Shown: positions 1 to 11,465, counted from the stretch's first letter. The stretch: DNA of 64,000 nucleotides from Dryococelus australis (GCA_029891345.1 CM057000.1:123117838-123181837), one strand, 5' to 3'. Notes: generated from the letters alone by a model not told the origin. Numbers and translations: made by a program.

Positions 1-540
1 GTGTAAAGTAAACCAGAGGGGGTAGTAGGAGGACATTGTATAAAGGGCAGTTGTTGCAAACACCTTTCTTTCATTATAATCGAGTAGTGATGAAAATTTA
101 ATTAAAACATTGTAATATCAACAGAGAATATCTACAAATATACTGAACCTAGACCTTTGTGCAATATAGGAATGACTTCCTTGAATTATTCATTACTAAG
201 ATAACATTTTTGTAATGTCTTTCAGTAACTCATTCAATCATTCAATGCAGCAAAAATAGTGAATACCTGAAAGAATTGGAAACTACTAATGAGTGAACTA
301 ACTTTTGTTGGTTTTATATGATATTTCTGATAATTACACAGACACTCAGGGATACTGACTGCAACAAAATAAATAACTATATTTCCAGAACGTAATTGAA
401 AAGAAATATCAACGAACATCCTAATGACCCTTGACGCATAGCACATCCCTGGCATTGGGAATGTACGCTCTACATTTTGACATCGCCCCATCTTCGAGTT
501 GCTACACTCGTATGGGCAAGACACACTGCGGCAGTTCAAT
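1..540. other. AT-rich stretch, no gene seen
   Basis: No coding frame with convincing composition, no repeat partner and no RNA-like structure was seen. The open frames here are short and lack coding bias. Confidence 0.5.
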
Positions 541-544
541 TAAT

Positions 545-1020
545 CACGTAGTTACAGGATCGCTCCCAGCCTAGTGAGAGATTACAGACACATGGTGAGA
601 TTTAAAATTGTTTTGTCCACCAAGAAGCCACCATGCGGTTGCCTACTTCCCACCTAAGAGCTTGTACTGTTCGCAGAGTCGCCGGTAACAGAGAAACTAG
701 TTCCAAAGGATGCTGCAGAAGGGCAGCACCCAGCCTACACAAGGCTGTCACAAGCCGCCAGAGCCTATGTGGAGAGACGATAGATATATCAAAAGCTTCA
801 AACGGGGGAGATAGAGAGTGGTGTGGCCCACAAGCATGATTAAAACTACTCCTGTGGAGCAAGGCTTACAGCCCCCACACCCCGCTGACAGCCTACAAGC
901 CAGAATTTTCAGTATATAAGGATGTGTTAAACCACAGCTCCGGACAATCGCGAGCCCTCCAGTTTGCATAAAGCTGTGGGCACTAGGGGAAGTGGCTGTC
1001 ACACTGCCCTCTAAGTCTGC
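545..1020 (+). promoter_or_regulatory. GC-richer stretch with TATA box; possible LTR or promoter of the 1.0-2.9 kb relic
   Basis: The stretch is clearly richer in G+C than its surroundings. It holds a good TATA box (tatataagg, about 912-920), followed at a normal distance by the run ccggacaatcg. Directly downstream lies a run of coding-like open frames that includes a repeated, retroelement-like segment. This suggests an LTR or a 5' promoter region, but I found no second LTR copy and no defined ends, so the assignment is inference. Confidence 0.25.
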
Positions 1021-1026
1021 AAAGAC

Positions 1027-1422
1027 TTGAGAATATTTAAATCCACTTTTCTGACCACTAGGCCACTCGCGCCGAGGTCACCAAAGTCAAGTCTCCAGTG
1101 TAAGCCGTTCGACTCGCTCTTCTCTCAGTCTGTGAAGAGTGAAGTTAGTCTAAAGGGAACTCAACCACTAGACCACTCACTATGGTCTCCGAAGACGCCT
1201 GCCACAGTGCCATCTGCAACACTCGGAAGACGTCACCCGCAAAGAATCCAGAGGTATCTCGACATCCCATTTTGTCCTCTACCCAGAAGTCTAATCCTGT
1301 CACCTCCACAGCAACAGGTTGGGCTGACGTCCCTTCTGGACTGCTCCCCCTCCCTTCTAAAAATCAAGGTAATTCTAAAGCCAAGTAGAAATCAGAATCT
1401 CTCTATCTTATTTCTTTTTTAA
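1027..1422 (+). CDS. Unassigned coding-like ORF, possible gag/ORF1 remnant
   Basis: An open frame of about 130 codons follows the TATA-containing stretch. A second frame, from an ATG at 1182, runs to 1388 and gives a polar peptide rich in Ser, Thr and Pro. I recognise no domain and no zinc knuckle. Base composition (less A+T than its flanks) and the position between a promoter-like stretch and further coding-like frames make a degraded retroelement ORF the most natural reading. It could equally be chance, because the two overlapping frames compete and neither has a clear coding bias. Confidence 0.2.
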   Translation: MRIFKSTFLTTRPLAPRSPKSSLQCKPFDSLFSQSVKSEVSLKGTQPLDHSLWSPKTPATVPSATLGRRHPQRIQRYLDIPFCPLPRSLILSPPQQQVGLTSLLDCSPSLLKIKVILKPSRNQNLSILFLF

Positions 1423-1849
1423 AAGAGCTACACATCCCCTTGTTTTCTCGAATGTATAATAAAATATGAATGTTCAAATTAATACTTGTCACCGACCTTC
1501 ATTTCTTGATTTGTACCCAGTCATATTTAATGTTATAAGTGTTGTAAAGATTTTATTAGCACTCTTAAATTCAGAGCATTCCTACTGTTAGGTGGAAAAG
1601 GACAGCATGTTCTTGTTTATCTCCAGCTTGCAAAGGTAGGGATAAAATTCCACAGTCTGAATAAGATCAGAATATACAAGATACAGTCTGTGTCCTTTTG
1701 GCCTCCAGCAGGATACAAACCCCATACTCCAGGCTATTTGATCATCCAATATCTTAGTCTCATTCTGCAATAAAGACCTAGCCCAGGAGAGCTTGGCTAC
1801 CACCTGGTATACTGGAAGTGTGTTCCATTTTCTGTTTCATTCCATTCAG
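1423..1849. other. AT-rich stretch, no gene seen
   Basis: Nothing recognised. The stretch ends in a splice-acceptor-like run (ttcattccattcag) immediately before an ATG at 1850. Confidence 0.45.
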
Positions 1850-2320
1850 ATGCCTTTTTCCACTAAAGAAAAAGCCAGTCAAATACGCATGTTAGCCCAA
1901 CTGGCATTGCAAAGTGAGTTACAAGCCTCAAAATGCATGGTAACTGCACCAATCAATAACGATTCCTCGAATTCTATTATTGAACTGCTATTTGGTACAG
2001 ATGTAGAACGTACTAGTGTGATCCCCCTCATATTCGAGACAGTAAGACAAGGTGGAGATTCCTTACTGGGCCTAGATTGGCCCTGGCACATAGTTGATTA
2101 TATAGACGCCCCAGCTCCGCATTCAACTACACCGGAACCAACCCCTTCACCTCATCCTGCCCTGATAATACGAGAACCTATCCCCACACGCCCGGTTTGC
2201 ACAGCCACCAATAAGATCATTAATATTTGCCTACCCCCCAAGGCCGCAAAACCCCAAAGAATAGTGTCTGTATCTCCCGACTGTTCCGACTCACAAGCCG
2301 ATGAGACCAGAGCCGTATAG
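1850..2320 (+). CDS. Unassigned ORF (156 aa from the ATG) with Pro/Thr-rich C-terminal half
   Basis: The frame is open upstream to 1793, but the first ATG is at 1850, right after an acceptor-like ttccattcag. From that ATG the product would be 156 aa. The N-terminal half is mixed helical and charged. A central DSLLGLDWPW stretch follows, then a Pro/Thr/Ser-rich segment (about residues 90-150), and the frame ends at TAG 2318-2320. No family is recognised. Less A+T than its neighbours and clean openness argue for a once-coding region. The downstream DNA (2745-2930) recurs near 14.7 kb, so this is more likely a retroelement relic than a host gene. Function unknown. Confidence 0.3.
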   Translation: MPFSTKEKASQIRMLAQLALQSELQASKCMVTAPINNDSSNSIIELLFGTDVERTSVIPLIFETVRQGGDSLLGLDWPWHIVDYIDAPAPHSTTPEPTPSPHPALIIREPIPTRPVCTATNKIINICLPPKAAKPQRIVSVSPDCSDSQADETRAV

Positions 2321-2416
2321 AAGGAAACCAAACTCAGATCACTCAGAATAGGTATACTCCTGGAGTTTTTCCACCCCCCTTAAATAATTTACCAGTGACA
2401 GCTGTCATCACGATTC

Positions 2417-2635
2417 TTGACAACATTCACAGTAAGCCGGATCAAACTCCCTGGGAGGGAGACGTATTTGATCAAACTTACCATGGGGTTTGATTCCCCT
2501 CCTCCTATTAAAGTCTCTAGAACAAAACGGGGTAACCCTGAGTCTTCCAACGTGGGAAGATCCCCGACCCAGTCAGGAAAACCAATTACACGCTCACTAG
2601 ACACCCCAGAAGACCCTGTAACATTAAAGCATTAG
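2417..2635 (+). CDS. Unassigned coding-like fragment downstream of the 1850-2320 ORF
   Basis: An open frame of 72 codons without an ATG at its start. It is basic and rich in Pro and Ser, and ends at TAG near 2635. It may continue the preceding relic after stops and indels between 2321 and 2416. No domain is recognised. Confidence 0.2.
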   Translation: MTTFTVSRIKLPGRETYLIKLTMGFDSPPPIKVSRTKRGNPESSNVGRSPTQSGKPITRSLDTPEDPVTLKH

Positions 2636-2682
2636 GAGTGGAATCAGCATGTTCACTCAAACTCTTTAGGGAAGGCTAGCTG

Positions 2683-2695
2683 CCCCCCCCCCCCC
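2683..2695 (+). repeat. Poly-C run (13 C)
   Basis: Thirteen consecutive C directly followed by T5. It is a slippage-prone homopolymer, so its length should be treated as approximate. Confidence 0.85.
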
Positions 2696-2744
2696 TTTTT
2701 CCGGGGAATGATGCACTCCCCCCCTCCACAAGAGTGAGTGGAAA

Positions 2745-2935
2745 ACGCATGCATCACCAGTATCACTAATACCTGAAGAAATTTCAACCACAACTTTAGG
2801 AAAAACAAACTCATTACAAATATACATACCTACCACTGCCAAAAATTCTGAAATAGGAAAAAATTACATTCCCTCACAAAAACACAAAAAAATTAACAAT
2901 GTTCATATCAGTACTACTCTATTTTCTGTACAAAA
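2745..2935 (+). repeat. Dispersed repeat, copy 1 (partner near 14,630-14,860)
   Basis: About 120 bases, from the segment ctaccactgccaaaaattct to the segment aatgttcatatcagtact, can be matched by eye to 14,698-14,800 in the same orientation, with small indels. In both copies the frame reading T-A-K-x-S-E-I is open: here for more than 60 codons up to the TAA near 2946, in copy 2 up to 14,770. A shared open frame suggests coding origin, probably a retroelement ORF. The family is not recognised. Confidence 0.5.
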
Positions 2936-2945
2936 TAATATAATT

Positions 2946-4500
2946 TAAATGTGGAATAAATTCTGGAGGAAAGTAAGCTTAATGGAGCTTTCCAACAACA
3001 TCCTGTCAAAATCTTCCATTCACTCCCTTTTGGGTTAAAAAATTCTTTAGAGTTGGTGTTTTTAAACAAAAATAAAAACTTTTTTGTAAGAAGCTTTAAT
3101 AAAATAAACTTCTGCTATTTCTTTAAATCATTATTGGTATTATAATTTTTATAATGGAGTGCTCTGTTGGAATTTTCATGAAGTATGTCATAAAACTGCC
3201 CAAGGCGAGCCTACAGGAATGGCACATCAATGTTTCTGAAGAGAGTAGCAAATTGGTCATTAAACTATAGATTAGTACCAAAAATATTAAATCCATTTTG
3301 TAATTAACACAGTACAAAAATGCTGCAGAAGTACAAATAATCTTTTATTTCAAAATTATTGTTCAGATCCAATGCAAGTTCACAAAAAAAAATATTAGAA
3401 AATATCTTACAGAAATGGCTTTTAAAAATTAAATGAAACTAAAGTGCAAAGCATCAGAATTACATCAGGAAAGACTGTGCTCCAACTATTAGACAAGGAT
3501 ATCTGAAATTCGCTCTATAACTGGTAGTCATGATTTAAGTTATGAACCCTATCAATAACCACTGAAAATGTGAAAACAGCTTGTGTTGTTAGGAAAAGTC
3601 CTCAAAGGAAACCAAGTTAAGTTCATACAAAAATACTACTGTTACTCCAAGAAAAGTACAAAAGTATCAAAGAAAATGGACCAGGAGGATCGTTGACTTA
3701 TTTTATGCGCCATATGTTGAACTAGGGAACTGTGTAGAACTTTGGAATAAAAACTAGTATATTATTTTAATAAACAATATTACAGAAAAAATTAAATCAG
3801 CAACATCGGTTAAGGGCAAATTTATAATGAAAGATTATCACCAAGCTGGAGTAAAATAACATGACAGACTGGAGTGAGTAAATATTTAGTAAAGAGTACA
3901 AAAATCCAGTAAGTAAAGAAATAAATTTTTTATTTTGCCTGAAACAAACAATTTGATACCCCAACCATTTTCTTGAACTATCTCAGAAAATATCAATGAA
4001 TTCTGTAAGGATGGTGAGAACAGTCAAATATGCCAAGGTAAGAAAGATATCACATACATCACAGCAGATGTAACAAAAATTCCACAAGCTAAAGCAGCTT
4101 AGTCTGTGTAATTTTAAAGAAATGTACAATAAATTCAAACTGTGCAACACACATAATTTTCAAAATTTGCACAGTTTTGACCAAAATGGTGCATTTTATT
4201 AGGACCTAAAAGAACTCTCAGAACATGTGTGTGTGTGTGCATGAGCCATCAAAATGTTGAATGGTCAGTGCTCTATACTCTGTGCATTCCAAGGTGGCAG
4301 CTTGTATTAATCCGCCTGTTTGTGCACTTACAAGTATTTGTTGTACAGCCAAAATCACCACCCATGCATTTTTGCCCCGAAACTGAAGCAACGAGTAAAA
4401 ATATTTTAACTCTACAAGGATTTTACACTTGAGTACACATACAGTATTTTAATATTATACAGCATTGAAGAAAGTAAAGAAAAAAATTAATTAAAGTTGT
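2946..4500. other. AT-rich stretch, no gene seen
   Basis: About 1.5 kb of strongly A+T-rich DNA with short open frames only. No repeat partner and no structure stand out. Confidence 0.5.
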
Positions 4501-4508
4501 TGAATTCT

Positions 4509-4528
4509 CCCCCCCCCCCCCCCCCCCC
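4509..4528 (+). repeat. Poly-C run (20 C)
   Basis: Twenty consecutive C. The length is likely variable or affected by sequencing. Confidence 0.85.
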
Positions 4529-4661
4529 ACCAAATTTCATAGTTTAGGCAAACCTGAAACTTGTGCTAGCAGCAGTACATTTCGGCGTAGAAATCCGTGA
4601 TCATCTGCCAGAAGCACTGCTGTCCCTCCAATACTTTTTTAGTCTTTTCAGTCTCACTTCC

Positions 4662-4862
4662 TTTTTTTTTTTTACATGACTGTTCCTCACGAATGAAAGG
4701 GGGGAGGGGGGGGAATGGGAGTTCCCTGAGAAAACCAGCCGACCAACAGCATCGTCCAGCATGATCCCCAAATGCGAAAATTAGGAGTGACCAGGCAAGG
4801 AATTGAACCCGGATCGCCTTGGTGGGAGGCGAGCAAGCTAACTGCTCAGCCACCGTGGCCCC
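4662..4862 (-). mobile_element. tRNA-derived SINE, copy 1 (family shared with 46.3, 52.9 and 53.4 kb)
   Basis: Read on the minus strand, the element opens with GGGGCCACGGTGGCTGAG. It has a tRNA-like A box (TGGCTGAGCAGTTAGC) and, about 35 bases later, a B box (GGGTTCAATTCC), the internal RNA polymerase III promoter of tRNA-derived SINEs. The body (gatgctgttggtcggctgg, then a C-rich stretch and CATTCGTGAGG) matches the copies at 52.9 and 53.4 kb. This copy ends in a 12-A tail (T run 4662-4673), earlier than the 53-kb copies, so it lacks the family's right part. It is not a functional tRNA gene: the acceptor stem is not closed. Confidence 0.8.
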
Positions 4863-6955
4863 ATTTAAACTAAAGGTCTAAGCTGATGCTTAAGATGGTA
4901 TCCTACAAATAAAGTTATTCATGTTGATGCAAGTTTCAAAAAATCAAGTTGGCTCCAAACAAATGATTTTTGTATGTAATTAGCTGTACCTTTAATTAAA
5001 GACAGAAATTATACTTTTCTGACACAACTTTACAATATCAAAGGAGTAGGATGTGACACACTGTAAAATGATCAATTTAGCATAGCCAACAACTTTTAAA
5101 GACAAAGAAATCATAATTATTTTATTACATACAGAAAATGCTTATTTTGCTCTAAAGCAAACTCTAATAAAATAATTTATTCCTGCCCTACTACAGCCTC
5201 TGCCATATTTGTGGTCCCATTTCAGTTTTAGTTGATACTTACAAGTTGTTCTTAATATCACAGTGCACATTCAGCAACACAAACACAATTCCTCAAACAT
5301 GTGATAGCACTATGTTTGCAAAACTGATAGCTTCATATAATTTTCAAGATGTACATTCACTGCATGTGAACGTACAAGAAAACACGGATGACAAAATTAA
5401 AATAAAGCACCATGAATCATGAGAAATGGCACAGCTTCTGCTGCAATTTTATAACTGTCATACAACTGGTAGTGTGTAACGCAATGCCACATCTAGCCAG
5501 TAATAATTCTGACACATTTACCACCACCCTGCGGTGAAAATTGATGCAGATGTAAAGTCTTAATTACTCCACAACATGTAATATCCCGGAAATGATGATG
5601 ACATCTGGCAAAATTAAATGAATGGTAAGCTGTACTCGTACTAATATGTATACCTATAACAGGTTGCATACCATTTTCAAATACACAAGTTTGTAAAAAA
5701 TACTAAAATATACCGGTACTTAAATAGAAACTTGACTTACCTGCTGTTACACACTACTGATGGACGACCCATAATTATAAAAGTCCACAGCACAAGCCAA
5801 CTATGCAGTTCACTCTCATTTACAGAGTTAGAGGCTAGGTTAGTTAACCATGTCCATAAGGACTAAATGAAGTTATATACTCCTCTGAATAAGGTTGTGT
5901 TAGATCACAGTCAATCCCTCATTATTAGTTCTATAGTTATCAAGAATCTTTGTTTTGCCATATAATAGGTTCCTGATAGCAAAACTTGGCACACAAAACA
6001 TGATTATTCCTCTGTGAAATGCAATGAGGAAGCTTCTCATCAGAAGAAACTCTATGTATCTCTATGTATAATGAAATGAAACATTTACACTGAGCATGAT
6101 GTACCACAACACCGCCTGGCTAAGGCTGCTTCTACTGCTGGTAAAAATAGACACACAGCTGTTGCTATTCCCATCATCGGACAGGCATGCACGACGTCAA
6201 CACTTCCAATACTGTGCCAACTAAACATACCACAATAGAGTTCATTTCACAAAGGATTTAAATGAGCACAATGTCAATGACAAACAGTGACAGCCACTTC
6301 AAATCATGAATCAACACCAAGACAGTCTCAAGCAACTGACATCTTTGCAAGCTGCCATCACCAAGCCTGTTAAAAAAACCACTACAATGGAAGGGGGAAT
6401 ATATCACATATGGTAGGATGACATATTGATGAAAAGTGTGCACCTTCCCATCCTCGCATTAAAAATATCCATGCATTCACACAACTTGGTTTTAAAACAG
6501 TTACATTTCAACACTACATTCTGGCATGTTTACCTCTGTCAAATTTTTTTTCCCTTTCTGATTTGATACACATTACAAAATTTCCTTCAGAAAAAACTCT
6601 CATACTATACAGGCATTAGATACATGATACATATTTTAATTTTTTGTATAAGGTGTGCATGTGAAATGTCAAACTGAGACTTCTGACGATGTAATGCCTA
6701 AGCTTTTTTGAGTCATTATGCATGCACAATAAGACATTCTGATTAACATGCAGAGTTTAAGCAACAGATAATATTTAATAATTTGCATATAATTTTGTGA
6801 TGCACATAAATTTTTGTCTTATTTTCACATGGCCGTACACCTGAGTAACCTTGACAGTTGCCATAGTAATTAGGCAACGTAGTCATCCTCGTTGGGGCAG
6901 CCATACTGTGATAGGCTGAACATGGAAGCATCTAGTTTAGGGTTTAGCCATCTTG
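4863..6955. other. AT-rich stretch, no gene seen
   Basis: About 2 kb of intergenic-type sequence. No coding frame above background, no repeat partner in the window and no RNA gene recognised. Confidence 0.5.
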
Positions 6956-6960
6956 CTTAT

Positions 6961-7002
6961 CTACCGATAAGCGGGCCGTGGCAAGTGCCGCAGGCCCGGT
7001 AG
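6961..7002. other. Compact GC-rich stem-loop
   Basis: Three nested pairings can be drawn in 42 bases: CTACC with GGTAG, GGGCC with GGCCC, and GGCA with TGCC around a two-base loop, with one 7-base bulge on the 5' side. It stands out against AT-rich flanks. No RNA family is recognised. Confidence 0.45.
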
Positions 7003-7204
7003 ATTTTTATTTTTGCTAGGGAACCTGTATGTGTTCCGTGGGTTGAGACAGAAGACTGCCTGACAGCGAAGCCTGTATTATAGGGAAGATAAGAAGAATT
7101 TCTGCTTGTACTTCCTATGCATGTACTATTTAATCTTGTTAGCCACCCACGAGTGATACAAGTGGTACAGAAGGAACTGTAATCTACGCGTATCAAGGTT
7201 TGGA

Positions 7205-7312
7205 AGTCTTAATTTAGGGGAGATGCTGGAACCAAACCCAGGACCCTATGCATTGCAGAACTTCAAGATGCACTTCTACCAGATATTATCTGTGAGCCGA
7301 ACGTTAGGCTTT
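7205..7312 (-). mobile_element. Possible tRNA-like SINE head (second family)
   Basis: On the minus strand a box A-like GGTAGAAGTGC is followed after about 33 bases by a box B-like GGGTTTGGTTCC, the spacing expected for an internal pol III promoter. Body and ends of the element are not defined. It differs from the SINE family at 4.7 and 53 kb. Confidence 0.35.
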
Positions 7313-7429
7313 CTAACCGATGGAACTATTAATCACAATGGCCACAGTCCCCAAGCTTGCTTATTAATTACACCCATCGCAAACACTGATGACTCCAAGG
7401 TGACCCATGCTCCCAAGTCAGATTGATGT

Positions 7430-8625
7430 AATCTTTCTAATAATAGTCATGGAGGATATTAATTTGATGGAATATTATTTCATTTTGGGCATCAATCACT
7501 GGTTTGAGCTACCTCAGTTGTAACCACGTAAATGAAAGTAAATTTTGCTCTCAATCATAAATGTATGTATTTTTCGAACTACATATTTAAATATTTTTGC
7601 ACACAGGTATTTGATTTCTAACTGTCTCAGATATTATGTGTATGCTGAACTAAGGGCATCGTTGTGTCTTGAATGATAATCTGAAATGTGGTATTGATTA
7701 GCGATATTTTATGGAGAGTATTTTTACTGTTAGTAGAATAGTTAGATTTTACTATTTTTCAGTGTTTGGTTCAAATTTGTTAGTTTTGCTATTCATCTGG
7801 CATTTTTTGTACTCTCCCATGGTAAGTCAAATAAGAGAGAGAGCAACAGAGGAGTATATCCTGATTGAAGAGTTGCTGATTCAGGGTACGCACAATAAGG
7901 AGTCTTAAGTGTTAGTACTTAATTCCGACTGTATTGTGTGTTTGCTATTCTTATCACACGAATTTTGGGAAATTTGCATTCTTTACACACTAACAGCTCT
8001 TTCTGTCTACACTTGCTATTTCACCTTTAGGTACATATTACACAACACAACACGGCGCTACAGCGATTACCACTGAAATGTGCAGCAGATTGAATGCACT
8101 TTGCAATTCAAAATACTGCTGTAATGGTGACAATAATGTTTTTTAATTATATGTAAATGCATTAGCTATAGTTGTGCAACTTGATTTTCTCACATGTCAC
8201 CATGAAGCAGTAACACATCAAGAAATCTAAAGGACAAATTTTGCAATTTACAACAGAAGCAGATGAACCATAGCCTAGTAGAAACCCCAAACTGTAGTAA
8301 GAGGATCCTTGATGAGATAAAGTCGACAAGACAAAAAAAAAAGAAAGGCACCTTCACTCATGTAGCTAACATCAGAAGATAACAGATACACTGTTCCTCC
8401 GCTCTCCATAGTCCTCTTCATGAAACATGAGTTAGAAACAAATAAGCAGTCAGGCACCTCAGCCTACGTATTTTAAATACACAAAGTTAATGACCATAAA
8501 GATTATTGAACTGACAGTTTTCTAAGTACTGCAGAAAAGTGGTGGGGTTAATAACTAACAACCCCAAGTTAATATGTTTTCCCATCCTTATTCTTACCTT
8601 CCTGCCACTAAGAGCTTGCTCCTTT
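7430..8625. other. AT-rich stretch, no gene seen
   Basis: No gene, repeat partner or structure recognised. An open frame at 7711-7908 is Phe/Leu/Ile-rich because of base composition only. Confidence 0.45.
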
Positions 8626-8729
8626 GTAATCCTACAGGAAGACAAGAGGTATGGCAAGACGTCACATCAACCTCGCTGAAGTGAGATTGTTCTATCGGCT
8701 GAGCCCGCCGCCCAAGGTCACATAGTTCT

Positions 8730-9188
8730 ATGGCACACAGAGGAATGGCACCACAAGCACCACAGCAGACAGCTTTGCTCGAGGGGTGGCATGATATGTG
8801 CCACCCTTCCGCAACCCCACGTCACAGAGGGCCCGCAGACAAGGTAAATATAAGTCAGTGCGCTGCCCAGAGATGCCAGTCTAACTCCTTCCACTGTGCT
8901 AAACTGTGCCAGAGGGATCCACCAGGTCCTCACAATCTACCACAAGTTCTTCAGCGGCTGCAACAACGCCTTCCAAACCTTCTGGAGACTCTTCACCCAC
9001 AGCGACATTTTCAAACTCTTGCCTTACCAATTCTGGTAATGGTAATCACCACAACCTCCTCTGGTAGTAGTCGTCGAAAGTCCCTTCAGGACACACCATC
9101 TCTCGCCTTATCTGCTGGTAATGGCAATCGCTCACCATTACCCCCTCTGGTAATGGTCAACAACAGTCCCTACTTTCACCCTAACTAA
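8730..9188 (+). CDS. Unassigned ORF, 152 aa, in a GC-richer stretch
   Basis: An ATG at 8730 opens a 152-codon frame. The product is Gln/Pro/Ser/His-rich, with no recognised domain, signal peptide or membrane segment. The DNA from about 8640 to 9190 is GC-richer than its flanks and contains a TATA-like taaatataag (about 8847-8856). Three tctggtaatgg-type repeats (about 9030, 9113, 9149) lie inside the frame. Low-complexity composition and internal repeats argue against a conserved protein. An LTR or 5' region of a retroelement is an alternative. The short segment tccactgtgctaaactgt (8898-8915) recurs in diverged form at about 9599-9616. Confidence 0.25.
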   Translation: MAHRGMAPQAPQQTALLEGWHDMCHPSATPRHRGPADKVNISQCAAQRCQSNSFHCAKLCQRDPPGPHNLPQVLQRLQQRLPNLLETLHPQRHFQTLALPILVMVITTTSSGSSRRKSLQDTPSLALSAGNGNRSPLPPLVMVNNSPYFHPN

Positions 9189-9189
9189 T

Positions 9190-9588
9190 CATACCGTTAT
9201 CCAATGGTGAGATTATTTAGGGCCAGTTTTCATAAGTACCTAGCCAGATTGCCTTGACTAGTTCAGGACTATGTCTCCTTCACCGGGATTTACATAGGTT
9301 AACTTCCGTTCAACTCTGGAATAGTTAGGAAGTAGTATGGACCACAGTATTTATTCGTCAAAGAATATATACACAATTCGCATTTACTTCTGAGTACTTA
9401 TTTCATTGAGTAACTGTGTTAGTCCTGCGTAGACACCAAGTCCGTCAGAGTGAAGCAGGAAGAACCTTCATATTATTCTCAACCACCCACCCATTATACG
9501 GCCAGCCGTGCTGTGCCTCTGGGGTATAGTACGGTCAAGCCTCCACCACTAGAAAGACATTCCTAAGGTTGCTAGCCAACCGGACCAG
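9190..9588. other. No gene seen
   Basis: Nothing recognised. On the minus strand there is an aataaa-type poly(A) signal near 9350. Confidence 0.4.
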
Positions 9589-9589
9589 C

Positions 9590-9979
9590 CTATACTCCGT
9601 CCACTGCGCTGAACTGTACTGGAGGGAGTAAGAGTTTGAATCTGGAGGACTGACCCCTTTTGAATACCATACCCAAGTGTCGCTGGGCAGCTTGAGGAAA
9701 TCCAAAGCTCTGTATACGCGCTGAAATGTGACGGATGAAGGAGCTTCTTGCCTGTTCGGTTTCGGCCTTGGCTCTACACACTGCTTGGGACTTTACTACC
9801 TGCTTCATTTTGTCAAGGCCAGTAGTAGTTCCTTTTCCATATGCCATATACTCTAGAGGAGTGATGCTCGCTGGAAAGTGAGAACAGCAGCTACCACCTC
9901 CAAAACTACGCAGTTGCAACCCCGCTTTAACTGCACTTAGCAGCCTAACTCCATGGAAACAAGCTCTGGCCACCCACAA
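9590..9979 (-). CDS. Unassigned minus-strand ORF, about 129 codons, no ATG at its start
   Basis: This is the longest clean frame in the neighbourhood, open from 9979 down to 9590. The first in-frame ATG is internal (at about residue 45, E-Y-M-A-Y). The product is basic, with a helix-like central part rich in Lys, Gln, Arg and Ala. No family is recognised. It could be an exon or retroelement fragment, or chance in a GC-richer stretch. The opposite strand also carries short frames near 9953-10238. Confidence 0.25.
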   Translation of the reverse strand: MWVARACFHGVRLLSAVKAGLQLRSFGGGSCCSHFPASITPLEYMAYGKGTTTGLDKMKQVVKSQAVCRAKAETEQARSSFIRHISARIQSFGFPQAAQRHLGMVFKRGQSSRFKLLLPPVQFSAVDGV

Positions 9980-10788
9980 GCTGGAGAGACCTCACCTCCT
10001 AGCTCCCTCCCAACACTTGTTTCCAGCACTCAAGACCTCCGGGAAGCCCCACCAGATTGTCGCAGTCATACGCAGGGGCAAGGACATCCCTCTTGGAATC
10101 ACCTACCTCATTGGGTTTGCGTCATACTTACCACACTGTCGGAACAATTTTGATCAACTTTTGTATGCTGAAAGTATTTACTACAAGCACCATATATGCC
10201 AACACATAGGCACTTTGGTCCACCGTGTTGGAAGATAGTACCACATTAATTAATGAAGTTTATGTCGTATCTCAGGAAACAATCAATTCCTACCAAATCT
10301 GGCAAACAAATAGTACTGTGGCAGGTGATGTAAACTGGTTTGTTTTATGTCAGGCACTTAACATTTTCAAAATTATGGCCAGATAGTAATTTTATCATAG
10401 TATACAATATTGTCTAAATCATGTAGGGCCAAATCAATTCCAACTGAACTTTGTAAGCTGGCAGCATATATTACATTTATCAAATGTGTCTACATGGAGT
10501 CTCTTTAGTAAGCCATATTGTAAGATAGCGCCACATGAAAATATACAGTTTTTATATTTTGGGAAATAATTGACCGATTCCTACTCAATTCTTCAAAGAA
10601 GTAGTACTGCAAGGATGATATAAATTGGTATGTTTTAAATGGACTAGACACTTATTTTCAAAATGGCAGTGATACAGCCATTGTAGTTTAGTTTGCTATA
10701 TCATCAAAACCATGCAATAAATTCTAATTTAACTTTGTATGTTGGCAATAAATATAGCCTAAGTTATCAAATGTGTCTGTACTAGGGA

Positions 10789-11465
10789 TGGGATCCTCGA
10801 TACCGCGATACTTTATAGTATCGAGTATCGCATGAGAATATCCAAAAGTATTGATTGTAACAACTATTTTCTCATGCCATAATTATGGTACAAGTACCAT
10901 AACTTTTGGAATGTGTACAATACTTTTGAAAAAATACTATAACTACACCTGAGACCTATTTTCTCATGCGATAATTATGACACGAGTGTACGATAACTTT
11001 TGGAATGTGTTCGATACTTTCTAAAAGGTTAACATAATTTTATTTGCGTCTTTCGGAAATTCCAACGCACCTATAAAATTTGACCTAGGTCAAACGGTTC
11101 ACAAGATATTAACAGTAACTTTTTAATGTGTATCATAATTATCTCGGCTGGCAGCGAGCATTTCACAGCTTCCCGCAAGCATTCCAAAAAGCCTTTGCAG
11201 GTTGAGATCAGACAAATGGTTTAAAAGTTATTAAATTTCAAAAGTAAAAGTGTACCACATTTTATTTATACACACCTGCGAGCACCTTGAGGTGCTTTTA
11301 GGGAACCCATACATACCACAATTATAATTTGACATTGTTTACTTTTATGGCACATTATTGAGGTACAATAAAAATGGGTTGAGAGTTGCGAGTGAGCAAC
11401 CTGAGTAGTTATTTTACCCCAATTATATGCTGCACCAACATTTTTTTCATTTAATTCCATTTTTT
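10789..11465. mobile_element. Insertion-like block inside the satellite array
   Basis: The block opens with agggatgggatcctcgatac, a hAT-like terminal look, and interrupts two satellite monomers. It carries an internal tandem duplication: segments with ctattttctcatgc and aacttttggaatgtgt occur at about 10,863-10,936 and 10,957-11,028. I could not find a matching inverted end, so the element class is inference. Confidence 0.3.

Noticed and set aside
4790-4862. Canonical tRNA gene (minus strand)
   Set aside because: The A and B boxes are present, but the acceptor stem does not close and the sequence continues into a SINE body.
7223-7252. An E-P-N-P-G-P peptide resembling a 2A ribosome-skipping motif
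   Set aside because: The required Asp two residues before the Glu is missing and no coding context surrounds it. The same bases read as a tRNA-like B box on the minus strand.
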